Origin: Triatoma infestans
Taxonomy: Eukaryota > Arthropoda > Insecta > Hemiptera > Reduviidae
NCBI GenBank assembly: GCA_011037195.1
Contig: JAAEAF010002486.1
Location: forward strand, 62,001-126,000
Direction of reading: 5' to 3'
DNA: 64,000 nt
Of the stretch, positions 32,275 to 42,665 are shown piece after piece (position 1 is the stretch's first letter; each line of letters starts with the position of its first letter). The notes beneath the pieces were generated by a model. The model was not told the origin of the DNA, searched no databases, and was given only the letters and a program-made list of their open reading frames with translations. Position numbers and translations under genes: made by a program.

Positions 32275-33136
32275 ACAATCTGGTGTGAAACACTCAAACA
32301 TCTTTATCCTAAGGCAATTTAAACAGTTATAAATGACAAAATTTCCTATGAACTTCTAATTCTCTTATTAGATGTTTACTTGACTTCAATGTTATATTAA
32401 TGGGAGAATCTAAACTTAATTAAACCCCCTTAAATGAACTTTCTCAGGAAAAGAGTTTCAAATAAAAGTTTACACGAGTTGTCTCGTATCTTTTATTTAT
32501 AGTTAGTATCATAAAATTAATAAAATCCATATGTTTTTATGGAGAAAATAGCAGAAAACTGAGGAAAAAAACTGTTCAGTAAATACGCACTTCCGGTTAA
32601 CCAACATTTTTTTTTCAAACTCAGAATTTTAATTAATACGTATTACTTTAAAATAAAAGGATCGTATAATAAATTAAATTAGCACTTTAGAGGAAATTAT
32701 AACACAATTATAACCTACCTTTTTCCCCCACCACCAAAATGTCGCCCTGAATGAATTTTCCCAGAGAAATGTTTTAAATATAAATTTGTAACTCTTACAT
32801 ATTATGTTTTGTAGTTGATAATTATGGAAAAGTTGTATAGGAAAATCATTTGAACCATTTTCAAGAAAATCGCCAAAAAAAAAAAAAAGAGAAATCCATT
32901 CTGTAAAATTGGTACTTTCGGTTGAGGATTTTTGACAGATAACTTATTGTCGGATCCCATGATGATAGGCTAAAATGAATATTAAATTTGAACTTGATGC
33001 GATTTTTTATTTTTGAGCTTTACTGTTCATCTTTACATATAGACATACATTTTTTTGGACTCAGGGAACCTCAAAACGCGTACTTACGGTGAAAACTCGA
33101 CGATATCGAAAATTTGACATAATTATAGTACTTCAA
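32275..33136 (-). mobile_element. Family H element, full length, diverged
   Basis: Left end AATCTGGTGTGAAACACTC; right end TATCGAAAATTTGACATAAT and TATAGTACTTC. Two to three monomers (CACTTCCGGTTAACC near 32588, TACTTTCGGTTGAGG near 32911). The microsatellite is reduced to ACATATAGACATACAT. Confidence 0.78.
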
Positions 33137-33200
33137 CTTGACCAGGGAATGATAAAGATAAAAAAAATCAAAATTATATAGATTGTGATCATTTTTAATG

Positions 33201-33568
33201 TTTTGGTGTTCGTGGTTACGACCGCTGTATTCAATGTTGTAAATTGGATGTTGAGGTTCGGTCATACTTAAAGAACTCTTTTTAAATTTCTACCGACGTT
33301 TCGGCAAATTTATTGCCTTCTTAGGGTAAAAATTTTCAGTTAGAATTGCTTACAAACTCTAGTTTAACCTGTGACATACCATCACTAAGTGTTGATCAAC
33401 ACTGGGCATCAACACTTGGTGATGGTATGTCACAGGTTAAACTAGAGTTTGTAAGCAATTCTAACTGAAAATTTTTACCCTAAGAAGGCAATAAATTTGC
33501 CGAAACGTCGGTAGAAATTTAAAAACAGTTCTTTAAGTATGACCGAACCTCAACATCCAATTTACAAC
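33201..33568. mobile_element. Inverted pair of Penelope-like ends (family C), 368 bp
   Basis: The left arm (about 33234-33399) and right arm (about 33410-33570) are near-identical inverted repeats sharing ACCGAACCTCAACATCC, GCCGAAACGTCGGTAGAAA and GTTAAACTAGAGTTTGTAAG. The spacer is about 10 bp. ATCATTTTTAATG occurs at both 33188-33200 and 33569-33581, so the pair inserted as one unit with a 13-bp duplication. The left arm has an extra 33 bp (33201-33233). No coding sequence lies between the arms. Confidence 0.82.
33474..33515 (+). ncRNA. Hammerhead-like motif, PLE family C (right arm)
   Basis: Order: TTTACC, CTAAGAA, GGCAA-TAAA-TTTGCC hairpin, GAAA, CGTC, GGTAGA. The flanks TTTACC and GGTAGA pair over 6 bp (stem I). 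The core CTAAGAA departs from CTGANGA at two positions, so self-cleavage is doubtful. A mirror copy is at about 33290-33330 on the minus strand. Confidence 0.4.
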
Positions 33569-33581
33569 ATCATTTTTAATG

Positions 33582-34368
33582 ATTATTGCTAACAGAGTGG
33601 AAGAGAACAGATAAAAACAGATTGCAGATAGTAGTTTCTATAAATACTATGCTAGGTATGTTTAAGTTTAACAATTTCTTTTTATTTCTCTAAGATAAAT
33701 TAAACAGTAATAATCTATTAAAAATAAGTCAAGCCTAAGAAACAAACAAAATGATTTAAATCAGAAAATGTTGTCAATGGAATTTTTGCCCCCATTGTAT
33801 ATCCCGACCTGGAAATAATGCAACCAATTTTTACAATTGTAGATTTAATTGGAAGTAATTGTCTTTTAAACTATACAATTCTCCCTTTTTTTCTCCAAAG
33901 CACCGATTTACAAAAAAATAAAAGAACAGTTATAAGAGAAAATGATGTTAAAAAAAAAGAACGATTTAATGATAACATTCTATGGGAGAGCTGGGAGGTT
34001 TATTGTCAAAATAAGAGAATGGGCAGTACATACCTTCTTCCATAGTATTCTGCCCATTTAGAGTATAATATTAAACTTCTTTCAAGCGTAAATCTAATCA
34101 CAAAGAAAAAGAATCTAGTTTCATAATCATTAAAAAAACAAAAAAAAAAACTGTATTCTATTTGAAACAAGAAAAGTAGCGCCCAAGACCTGTCATTCTG
34201 GAGCAATTATATATAAAATTTGTTGATGACATATTTGCATCTTTTCTAGGAATATTAGCGGTAACAAAAAAAAAAAGAAATAAATAAAAATTACCTTCAC
34301 TCTTGATGTTAAGAAAATGTCGCATTCAATTTTGGGTTATCTTGTATTAATATTTTATAATAGGTAGA
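33582..34368. other. AT-rich DNA, no gene seen
   Basis: Frames at 33818-34045 and 34006-34206 have no domain signature. No repeat assigned. Confidence 0.5.
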
Positions 34369-34608
34369 TGAAGGAAGGGTTTAGTTCAGTGGTTAGCATA
34401 CTGGACTCCCATGCGGAGGTCCCGGGTTCGAATCCAGCTATGCCGCCTTAGATTTTTTTTCTTCCTAGGATCCTCTACAGCTCATTGTTCGGTGATGGAC
34501 AGTGTTGCCTGTAGCGAGAGCAAACTGTGCGGAGGCCGGCAGTGCACTGACAATGCTCCGGGCGCCAATGACCATAAATGTTGACGCGCCATAAATTAAA
34601 AAAAAAAA
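34369..34608 (+). mobile_element. Type II tRNA-like SINE
   Basis: GAAGGGTTTAGTTCAGTGG (box A region), GGTCCCGGGTTCGAATCCAG (box B), the common SINE body, then the type II tail GGGCGCCAATGACCATAAAT, GTTGACGCGCC, ATAAATT and a 14-A tail. It has no leader. It abuts the truncated end of a minus-strand family H copy. Confidence 0.85.
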
Positions 34609-34830
34609 AAAACCGGGGGTGAAACACTCATACGACATTCTCTTACTGCTAAATGGTAAATATTTCTTCACACTTACAATTCTTATTAGTATTTAAAACC
34701 GTCGGCATTTTTATGGAGAAAATCACAAATAACTGAAGAAACTATTCAGTAAAATCGCACTTCCGGTCAACTGATTTTCTTCAAACTGGGAATTTTGGCA
34801 ACTTATATAATTCTAATTAATATTATTTAG

Positions 34831-35187
34831 TATTTTATCCGTCGTAGCATATTTATTCTCTTCCTGACCGGTTTCGGACTTTCATCCATCGGTCAGAGCA
34901 AATTCATCAAGTTCGTGTAGAGAGCTCACTCCAACGTAATGTTTCTGTTATTTGTTATTCACACTTGTTGGTTGAATCCATCTAGTGTGAGTAACAATTG
35001 ATACAACCAACAAGTGTGAGTAACAAATAACTGAATCATTACGTTGAAGTGACTCTCTCTACACGAACTTGGTGAATTTGCTCTGACGATGGATGAAAGT
35101 CTGAAACCCGTCAGGAAGAAAATAAATATGCATGCTACGACGGATAAAATACAAAATGTTATCCAGCATTGCGGATCCATCCACAAA
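34831..35187. mobile_element. Inverted pair of Penelope-like ends (family B), 357 bp
   Basis: Left arm (minus) from 34831 and right arm (plus) to 35187 share TCTACACGAACTTG, CAACAAGTGTGAGTAACAAA, a hammerhead-like core and GCTACGACGGATAAAATAC. The spacer is about 15-20 bp near 34980-34995. A near-identical 13 bp (34818-34830, 35188-35200) flanks the pair. The right arm is longer (to GATCCATCCACAAA). No coding sequence. Confidence 0.82.
35081..35115 (+). ncRNA. Hammerhead-like motif, PLE family B (right arm)
   Basis: CTGACGA, T, GGAT-GAAA-GTCT (G-T pair in stem II), GAAA, CCCGTC. A mirror copy on the minus strand at 34861-34900 has an extra C in the core (CTGACCGA). Both are degraded relative to 5363-5398. 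Confidence 0.4.
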
Positions 35188-36113
35188 TAATATTATTTGG
35201 TTGACAGGATTTGTATAGTACATTGTTGAACTAAAACAGCACAATTAAGGAAAACCATAACCCTATCCCTCCTCCAAAAGTGCCCTTAAATGAATTTTCC
35301 CAGAGAAATGTTTCAAATAAAAGTTGTAGCTCTATGTTCGTGTAGTTAATACAAAAAGTTTAAAGAATATCGGAAAAAGAGAGAATAGCAGAAAACTGAA
35401 AACATCTTCCATTCATCTGATTATCTTCAAACTCGAGATTTCGACAACATATTTAATTCTAATTAATATTATTTAGATGATAGAATTCATTCTGTAATTA
35501 ACTGAAATACCACTTTAACCCTGAAAATTAACTTTAGCACTGAAATTACCCCACCTCTCCACCAAAAGTACCCTTAAATGAATTTTTCCTGAGATATGTT
35601 TCAATTAAAACAAATAAAAGCAGTATGATATGTAGTTGATATTTTTGGGAAAAATCGCAAAAACTAAAAAAAAAAAAAAATCAGTAAAATGGTACTTCCG
35701 GTTGATGAATTTTTGTTGATGTATTGTGGTGATAGTATGTAAATGGAATACCAAGTTTAAGCTTCCTGCAACTTTTGTTTTTGAAAATTCTTTTCACACA
35801 TTCACAATTTTCTAAAAACCTTCTTTTTTGGACTCAGGGGAGATCTCAAAACGTGTATTTCCGGCGAAAATCTGTGACGATCGCAATGCTTCCTCTTATT
35901 ATTATTATTAGTAAGAGAAAATAAAAAAAAAATTTGGAAAGTAATCTGTTGTAAGCTAACATTAAATGAGATAATTGCAATCTAGATTATATTTCTGCCG
36001 GGATTTATTCCTTTTCCGCTTTTCAACACAACATATAGCTGTTATTTTAAATTCGGACCATGAGCTACTTTTGCACGCTAAGTTTCACAGAATTCCGCTA
36101 AGCTGGTTCCAAA

Positions 36114-37156
36114 TCAAAAAATCTGGTGTGAAACACTCACACAACTTTCTCTTACTCCAGTTCTCAAAATTATAATTGACAAATTTCATAGTTTGTGTAC
36201 CAAATTCGTATGAAATTCGTCGAAAACTGAAAAAACTGTTCAGATAAAGCGCCCTTCCGGTTTACTAATTTTCTTGAAACTGAATTTCAGCCATCTATTT
36301 ATTTCTAATTAATTATGTTTGGATGATAGAATTGTATAATCAACTATGATAGCACTTTAGAGAAAAACATAACCCACCCCTCCCCTAAAAGTGCCCTTAA
36401 AAGAATTTTCCCAAAGAAATGTTTTAAATAAAAGATGTAGATCTTTGCATGTTTAATTTATATATGAAGTTTCAAAAAAATCGTCGAAGCCATTTTTGAG
36501 AAAATTGCGAAAAAGAGAATAAATCATTTAATAAAGTGGTAAAGTAAACGCACTTCCGGTTATCCAATTTTTTTCAAACTCGGAATTTCAACAACATATT
36601 TAATTCTAATTAACATTATTTAGATGACAGAACTGTCTAATAAACTGAAATAGCACTTTACATGGAAACCTAACTCCACCCCTCCCCCAAAAGTGCCCTT
36701 CATTGCATTTTCCCGGAGAAATGTTTCAAATAAAAGTTGTAGCTCTTTGAATATGTGGTTGATATTTCAAGTTTAAAGAAAATCGTCGGAGCCATTTTTG
36801 AGAAAATCGCAAAAAAGTAAAAAATCCAACTAGTAAAGTGGTACTTCCGGTTGAGGAATTTTGACAGATAACGTAGTGTCAGATCCCATGGTGATACCTA
36901 AACGGAATATCAAGTTTCAACTTTCTACGGTTTTTCGTTTCTAAGCTATGCTGTTCACATACATACATACATACACACGCACGCGCACACACACACACAC
37001 ACACACGGACACACACACACACACACAGAGACCATTTGCTAAAAACCACTTTTTTTGACTCAGGGGACCTCAAAACGGATATTTCCGGTGAAAACTCGAT
37101 ATCGAAAATTTGACACGATTACAATACTTCCTCTTACTAGGAGTAAGAGAAAGTAA
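36114..37156 (-). mobile_element. Family H element, full length
   Basis: Left end AATCTGGTGTGAAACACTC; right end CTCTTACTAGGAGTAAGAGA. Three monomer junctions (TTCCGGTTTACTAATTTTC near 36255, TTCCGGTTATCC near 36553, TTCCGGTTGAGG near 36845). A long CATA/CA/CACG microsatellite lies at 36957-37026. Reference copy for the minus orientation. Confidence 0.88.
36957..37026. repeat. Compound (ACAT)n/(AC)n/(CG-containing) microsatellite inside family H
   Basis: ACATACATACATACAC followed by ACGCACGCGCACAC and a long AC run. It occupies the same place as the GT tract in plus-strand copies. Confidence 0.9.
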
Positions 37157-38050
37157 AAAGAGAAAAAAATATATTCCATAGACGAACTGTAAAATAATGT
37201 TCTGACATTTTTTGCTTTCAATAATGATTAAAATTGTTTATTTACTTGGAAAACAATATTCTAAAGTGGAAACACTAAGTAATAATCATACATTAAACTA
37301 AAGTAATCTTTGTAATTAATGTGTTCCTTTATACAAACAAAACAAACAAAAAAATCTCACCAAATTTAAAAGATTAATATATTATAAACGTTTTCTTCTT
37401 CTTTATCAAAACAAAGAAACAATTAGCTTACATAGTAAGCGAATTACTCAGCCCGTCTTAGGAACATAAACAACATTTACTCTTGGGGGTCTACAGTGAA
37501 AGGAATTAGATATAGTGATGAACAATAGAATAAGATTTCCCAATGTTTCACAAACAATCACACACACACACATACACATCCTGACTTTTTTATTTTAACC
37601 ACAAGGAATTTGTGTGTGTATTTTTAACGGTATTTTTTTAGTGAAATTGTAATACTTTCATTCAGTAGTGTACATTTTATTTGAAGATGTGTCATTTTCT
37701 GTAAAAAAAAAAGAAGAAAGAAAAAGAAAAAAAAAAGTTGGCTGTTGGCTTCACCATACAAAAATTAGAATTTTATTATTTAAATCGTGAAGAGCATGGC
37801 TGGCCATGGTTGCATAACTTTAATACACATATCACCACTTAACTAAGTTGCATTTTAAAACTGTCTAACTTGAGAAAATAATTAAATAACTGTGCAAAGA
37901 AAAATTCAGTGCGAATGAGATTTCAGATTTATTGCAATAGATTAAAAATTATCATTTTCAATTTAAAAATTGATGGGTGAACAAAATTTTTAAATTCCAA
38001 TTTTTTATCCATCAGATTTATAATAACTTTTAAGAACTTTATTTTTTTTT
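37157..38050. other. AT-rich DNA, no gene seen
   Basis: No repeat or coding signature; (CA)n at 37560-37574 and an A/G-rich run at 37704-37737. Confidence 0.5.
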
Positions 38051-38179
38051 TACTTTCTCTTACTCCTAGTAAGAGAAACTATTGTAATCTTGTAAAATTT
38101 TCGATATCGACTTTTCCCCGGAAATATCCGTTTTGAGGTCCCCTGAGTCCAAAAAAGTGGTTTTTAGCAAATGGTCTTT

Positions 38180-38214
<35 letters not shown>

Positions 38215-39005
38215 AAAAATCGTCAAAAGTTCAAACTTGATATTCCGTTTAGGTATCACCATGAGATCCCGACAGTAGGTCATCTGTTAAAATTCCTCAA
38301 CCGGAAGTACCACTTTACTAGTTTTTTTCTTCTTACTTTTCTGCGATTTTCTCAAAAATGTCTACGACGATTTTCTTGAAACTTCCTATATCAACTAAAC
38401 ATTCAAAGGGCTAGAACTTTTATTTGAAACATTTCTCTGACAAAATTCATTTAAGGGCAGTTATAGGGGAGGGGTGTGGTTAGGTTTTCCACTAGTGTTA
38501 TTTTAGTTTACTATTGAACTCTATCATCTAAATAGTGTTAATTAGAATTAAATATGTTGGTGAAATTCAGAGTTTGACAAAAATTTGACGACCGGAAGTG
38601 CGTTTACTTTACCACTTTAGTAAATGATTTTTTTCACTTTTTCGCGATTTTCTCAAAAATGGCTCCAGACAATTATCTTGAAACTTTCTATATAAACTGC
38701 ACATACAATGATCTATAACTTTTATTTAAAACATTTCTCTGAGAAAATTCATTTAAGGACACTTTTAGGTGTGGTGGGGTTATGTTTTCCTCTAAAGTGC
38801 TATCATAGTTGATTATACAATTCTATATCCAAAGAAAATTAATTAGAAATAAATAGAAGTGCCAAAATTCCGAGTTTCAAGAAAATTAGTAAACCGGAAG
38901 TGCATTTTTACTGAACAGTTTTTTTCAGTTTTCGACGAATTTCATTAAATTTGGTACACAAACTGGAGTAAGAGAAAGTTGTGTGAGTTGTGTGACACCA
39001 GATTT
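38051..39005 (+). mobile_element. Family H element, full length
   Basis: Starts TACTTTCTCTTACTCCTAG, with a (GT)n then (GC)n tract at 38180-38212. Monomer starts near 38300, 38590 and 38893. Ends CTGGAGTAAGAGAAAGTTGT, then GTGAGTTGTGTGACACCAG. A short deletion removes part of the last AT-rich block. Confidence 0.86.
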
Positions 39006-39099
39006 AATTTGTAGGTCTTACAAACAATCTGCCTTGAAAGTAATTCCAACTAATCATGTAATTAATTAGGTTTTTTTTTTTTTTGCCTTTAACCTATTA

Positions 39100-39416
39100 A
39101 CAATTCCCTTCAATCGTTGTTTCTAGATTTTTTGCTACACTACATGCATATGGTCTTCATCTTTATTTAGGTTTTTAATCCACTGAGCTTTAATGATTCT
39201 TTGTTGTATTTGGTTGTGTGGATTCCTTTGGTTGCATGGGTTGAATGTATCAACTAAATTTGCTCTGTGCAAGTCTATGTTATCACACTGTTTTGACCAA
39301 AACATCCTAATGATAGGCAAACGCTCGAAACCGGTCGATGACCACAAAAAGAAGCAGGCTGTCATGGAAAATATCTCTGATACTTTCCAACTCTACGGAA
39401 CCAATCACAACAGAAA
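39100..39416 (+). mobile_element. Penelope-like end, family A
   Basis: Blocks TATCAACTAAATTTGCTCTG, AACCGGTCGATGACCACAAA and GGAAAATATCTCTGATAC match the end at 20085-20278. Only the terminal region is present. A LINE is inserted just beyond it at 39429. Confidence 0.7.
39303..39340 (+). ncRNA. Hammerhead-like motif, PLE family A
   Basis: CATC (39303-39306), CTAATGA, stem II about AGGC-AAAC-GCTC, GAAA, ACCGGT, C, GATG (39337-39340). Stem I is fully Watson-Crick (CATC with GATG), whereas the copy at 20158 has a G-U pair there. The core has G5 changed to A, which should block cleavage. Confidence 0.45.
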
Positions 39417-39427
39417 TATTCCTTCAT

Positions 39428-39428
<1 letters not shown>

Positions 39429-39458
<30 letters not shown>

Positions 39459-40231
39459 ATAACTTTATTTTAAACAAATACATACATCAATGCATTATAC
39501 AAAAAAAAAGAAAAAAAAGTTACATTTGACTTGGCCACAGCCGTCTGTCAGAGTACTGGAAAATCCCTAATCATAATAAACAGTAAGAATACTAATAATA
39601 CTTATTTTTTATGTATTTAACAGGTAAATAACAAAATAAAGTAAATAATTAACTTTCTAAGGTAGTAAAGATATAAATAAAAGGATAAAGACACACATAA
39701 GAAGTAACAACTTCTTAATATTTATATTGAGAAATTAAAAATCTTCTATATACTAGACTATCTTTCACGTAACAGCAGAGGGCAGACCAATCTAAACCAT
39801 TTAATAGGTCTATAATCTCCCTTTCATCCAGAACATCCCTACCAAAGTACCTAAGTCTGGCAGCCCTAAAGACCCAGCAACGCCCAAGAAAATGGAACAC
39901 GTCTTCATTCTCTTTGGAATTACATAAAGCGCCAGATGTATATTTTATTTTGAATATAATGTTTAGCAATTCACCTCTGGCCTTCACAATTAGACTTATT
40001 CTAGCCATATCTAGGAGCATATACATTATCTCATGTGACAACCCATCTGGTAAATTTGGTGATGTTTTCCCTACTGCACCGCTTCTCTAAATTTCTTCTT
40101 ATAATGGCTAGTCAAGCTCTGTTCTAAAGCACTTAAGTTTTTTTTCCACTGCTACAAATTAAGTACATCTTCATTAAATCTTAATTTTAGCTTTTTCATC
40201 CATGCATTCCACTCACGAAACCAAAAAGTAT
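39429..40231 (-). pseudogene. 5'-truncated LINE, C-terminal domain with (TATC)n tail
   Basis: On the minus strand, a frame reads W-F-R-E-W-N-A-W-M-K-K-L-K-L-R-F-N-E-D. After shifts it continues in a 108-codon frame (40041-39715) containing LCNSKENEDVFHFLGRC (part of a C-x2-C-x-H-x-C knuckle), then A-R-L-R-Y-F-G and Y-R-R-F-L-I-S-x-Y. This is the extreme C-terminus of a LINE ORF2 of uncertain clade. The 3' end has an AATAAAG signal and a GATA/TATC repeat tail (39429-39456). TATTCCTTCATT flanks it on both sides (39417-39428, 40232-40243), proving an 803-bp insertion. RT and RNase H are absent; dead. Confidence 0.75.
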
Positions 40232-40243
40232 TATTCCTTCATT

Positions 40244-41769
40244 GCATGACGGATTGTTTAAATTCGAGGAGAGTCTTAAGAACTTTTAGTCCAAGAACTT
40301 AGCGCCTCTCAGAAGCTTGTTGTACAATGTATTAGTGTGACAATAATGTTAGGTAACAAAGTTTAGGATTGGCTTTCCAGCCAGCATGTTGGGTTTTCCT
40401 TTAAAGGCCAGAGAGGCTTGGACAGAACAAGTTACACTTCATAAAGTTAAATAAATAATAAGTTGCTATTTGTCAAATTATACAAAAAAATTGTTAATCT
40501 GTAACTTAATTAATGGAATTTTTGACTAATGTATTAACTATATTTACCTTTAATGGAGAATGACGTATTTAATTATAGTATTTCATCAGTTATGAAAGAG
40601 CATTAGGTGCGATTACATTTAATACGTTAAAAGTTATAAATACCGAGAAAGCGGGTTTATAGGAAAATTAAATTTACGTTTTAAAATGTGAAATACATAA
40701 TAAAATGTGAAATCTAAAAAGCAATGAAATAGTTGAGAAAGTAACTGAAACTAATTAGTTAACACCAGCTGTTAATTAAAAAAAAAAAAAAAAAACTATT
40801 AAGAAATATCTAATTCAGTGTTTTTATTAATTGAATTTATTGATGTCACTTTCACAATCTTAGGATGGGTCAAAGTTACAGAGTTGGTAGGCATGTCTAA
40901 AAAAGTAATTCTATTATGAAAAAGTGAAATTCTTTATAAACCTAGCTAAAACAACTTGGTAAACATTAACCAAGAATTTGGATGATTGGATTCTACGATA
41001 AATTTTTTTATTAGCATCTAAATTAGTAAAATTATGTGAAAATTAACAAAATTTCTTTAAATATTAAATATAAATAACAGAGACAATTTCTTACTATGAA
41101 AGCTTCGATTAGAAATGTTCATATTATTTGGAGAAATTCTACAAGTTAATGAAAGGTTTATTGCATTTTACCTTCCCAGAAATCTTTAGTTAAATTTCCT
41201 TATTTTCCAAAGAATCTGGATGATACGATTAGCCATAAACAGATATCTGGTTGAAGAAATTGAGGATGCACTAGGTGGATTAAAAGAAATTTTCCTAACT
41301 GCCAATTTTTTGACATGGCAAAAAGTTGTAATACAGAAAAAATTAAAGAAAGTAAAATGAAGAAGAAGACGAAGTGAGTATCTATTTAAGGAGAAACATG
41401 TTCCATGACCATTCCAAACAACTTTAAACTATCCAATATAAAGATTTCAGAAAATTATTTCGTTAATTTAATGCACTTATTTTTATTTTTTTTCTTTAAC
41501 CTTTTCTTTTTCGCCTGATGCAACAGAGTTATTTCACAAAATATTTTATATCTATACTTGTTTGCTTAACGGGACACAACATTCTAAAACGGAACGAGGG
41601 TTTTGCATCACTAGTTTATATATTTTACTTTGTTTATTTATTTCTATAAGAGACTTATAATAAAATTATGAAATAAATAGATGAACTACCAAAAGGGATG
41701 AATATTGGAAAAAAAAATTATTCATATATCAGCCAAATAAATCTTCTTTTTTTTTAAATCCAATTAAAC
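40244..41769. other. AT-rich DNA, no gene seen
   Basis: About 1.5 kb without repeat match, apart from simple A/T runs. No long frames. Confidence 0.5.
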
Positions 41770-41780
41770 TGTTTTAGGTT

Positions 41781-42009
41781 TTTTTTTTTTTTTAATTTAA
41801 GGCGCTTCAACATCTATGGTGATTAGCGCCCGGAGCTTTCTCAGTGCACTGCCTGCCTCCGGACAGTGTTCTCTCGCTACAGACAACACTGTCCATCACC
41901 GAACGGTGAGCTGTAAAGGCTCCTAGAAAGAAAAAAAATCTAAGGGTAGCACTGGACTCGAACCCGGGACCTCCGTGTGGGGCTAACCATTTAGCTAATC
42001 CATCCCCTG
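41781..42009 (-). mobile_element. Type II tRNA-like SINE with target duplication
   Basis: On the minus strand: GGATGGATTAGCTAAATGG, CGGAGGTCCCGGGTTCGAGT, SINE body, then the tail GGGCGCTAATCACCATAGAT, GTTGAAGCGCC, TTAAATT and a poly(A) tail. TGTTTTAGGTT at 41770-41780 and 42010-42020 is the target duplication, giving a 229-bp insert. Confidence 0.88.
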
Positions 42010-42099
42010 TGTTTTAGGTTAATAATATTATTTAGTGTCCTTGTCCGTTTACCTTTACCTTGTTCGTTGCCTTTTAATCCATCCGGCTTTTCTTTTTTC

Positions 42100-42420
42100 A
42101 TTTGGTCTTTTAGCAGATTCCTGTTTTTCCATCGAATGGGGAGCTGGCTCATCGCGAAAACCCTCAACCTGAAGGACCAGGACCTTATCTGTTAGGGTGC
42201 CCGTCCCTTAGAGGGGTCGCCTTCACCACGACTAACTGAAATCTCTCTCTGCCCTCAAAAAAATAAGAGTATGGGAAAGAAGGGAAAAGAAGAAACGAAG
42301 GTCTGAGGAGGGGTATTAGACTGCATGTAAGGAATATCCGTGCAGGTCATTTAGACGCCTTTTACGACACGCAGACACACGGTTGGCCACTCCGAGGAGC
42401 ATTATTCTTTGCCCGGACTA
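42100..42420 (+). other. Retroelement-like stretch, unassigned
   Basis: Less AT-rich than its surroundings. A frame near 42353-42405 reads D-A-F-Y-D-T-Q-T-H, then shifts to G-W-P-L-R-G-A-L-F-F-A-R-T-N-T. This looks like coding sequence of a retroelement, directly upstream of the LINE C-terminus at 42425, and may be part of the same element. I do not recognise the domain. Confidence 0.35.
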
Positions 42421-42424
42421 ACAC

Positions 42425-42665
42425 AGAGCACAGTCTTAGAAGAAATTGAAAAAAGAAAATTAGTTTGGTTCGATCATTTACAAAAAGAATGACAGAAAGC
42501 AGCATCCCAAAAAAATAATGGAATGGGAACCGCCAGGAAGATGGAAAAGTGGTAGGCCGAGAGGAAAATTGGAGGAACGACTGGAAATCATGACTGGTAG
42601 AGGGCTCTGCGAGTAAGATGCTGCACTGGACAGGCTGTATTGGAAGAATAATGTTGACTTGGTAC
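42425..42665 (+). pseudogene. LINE C-terminus (GRPR-type tail)
   Basis: The frame reads V-L-E-E-I-E-K-R-K-L-V-W-F-D-H-L-Q, then after one shift RMTESSIPKKIMEWEPPGRW, then K-S-G-R-P-R-G-K-L-E-E-R, a stop in G-L-C-E-stop-D-A-A-L-D-R, and W-K-N-N-V. The order W-x-G/D-H-[VL], I-P-K-K-I-M-E-W-x-P-P-G-R, G-R-P-R and R-G-L-x-E-x-D-A-x-D-R-x-x-W matches the C-terminal tail of insect LINE ORF2 proteins, a different lineage from the copies at 1030 and 55785. RT is missing; at least one stop and one shift. Confidence 0.65.

Larger units (their letters stand above)
34609..35932 (-). mobile_element. Family H element split by a PLE inverted pair
   Basis: 34609-34830 carries the terminus (GGGGGTGAAACACTC) and the end of one monomer. 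After the PLE pair, 35201-35932 continues with two more monomers and the 5' end (GACTCAGGGGAGATCTCAAA, CGTGTATTTCCGG, CAATGCTTCCTCTTATT). The breakpoint block TAATATTATTTAG/TAATATTATTTGG is duplicated. The 5' hairpin carries an extra ATT microsatellite. Confidence 0.8.
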
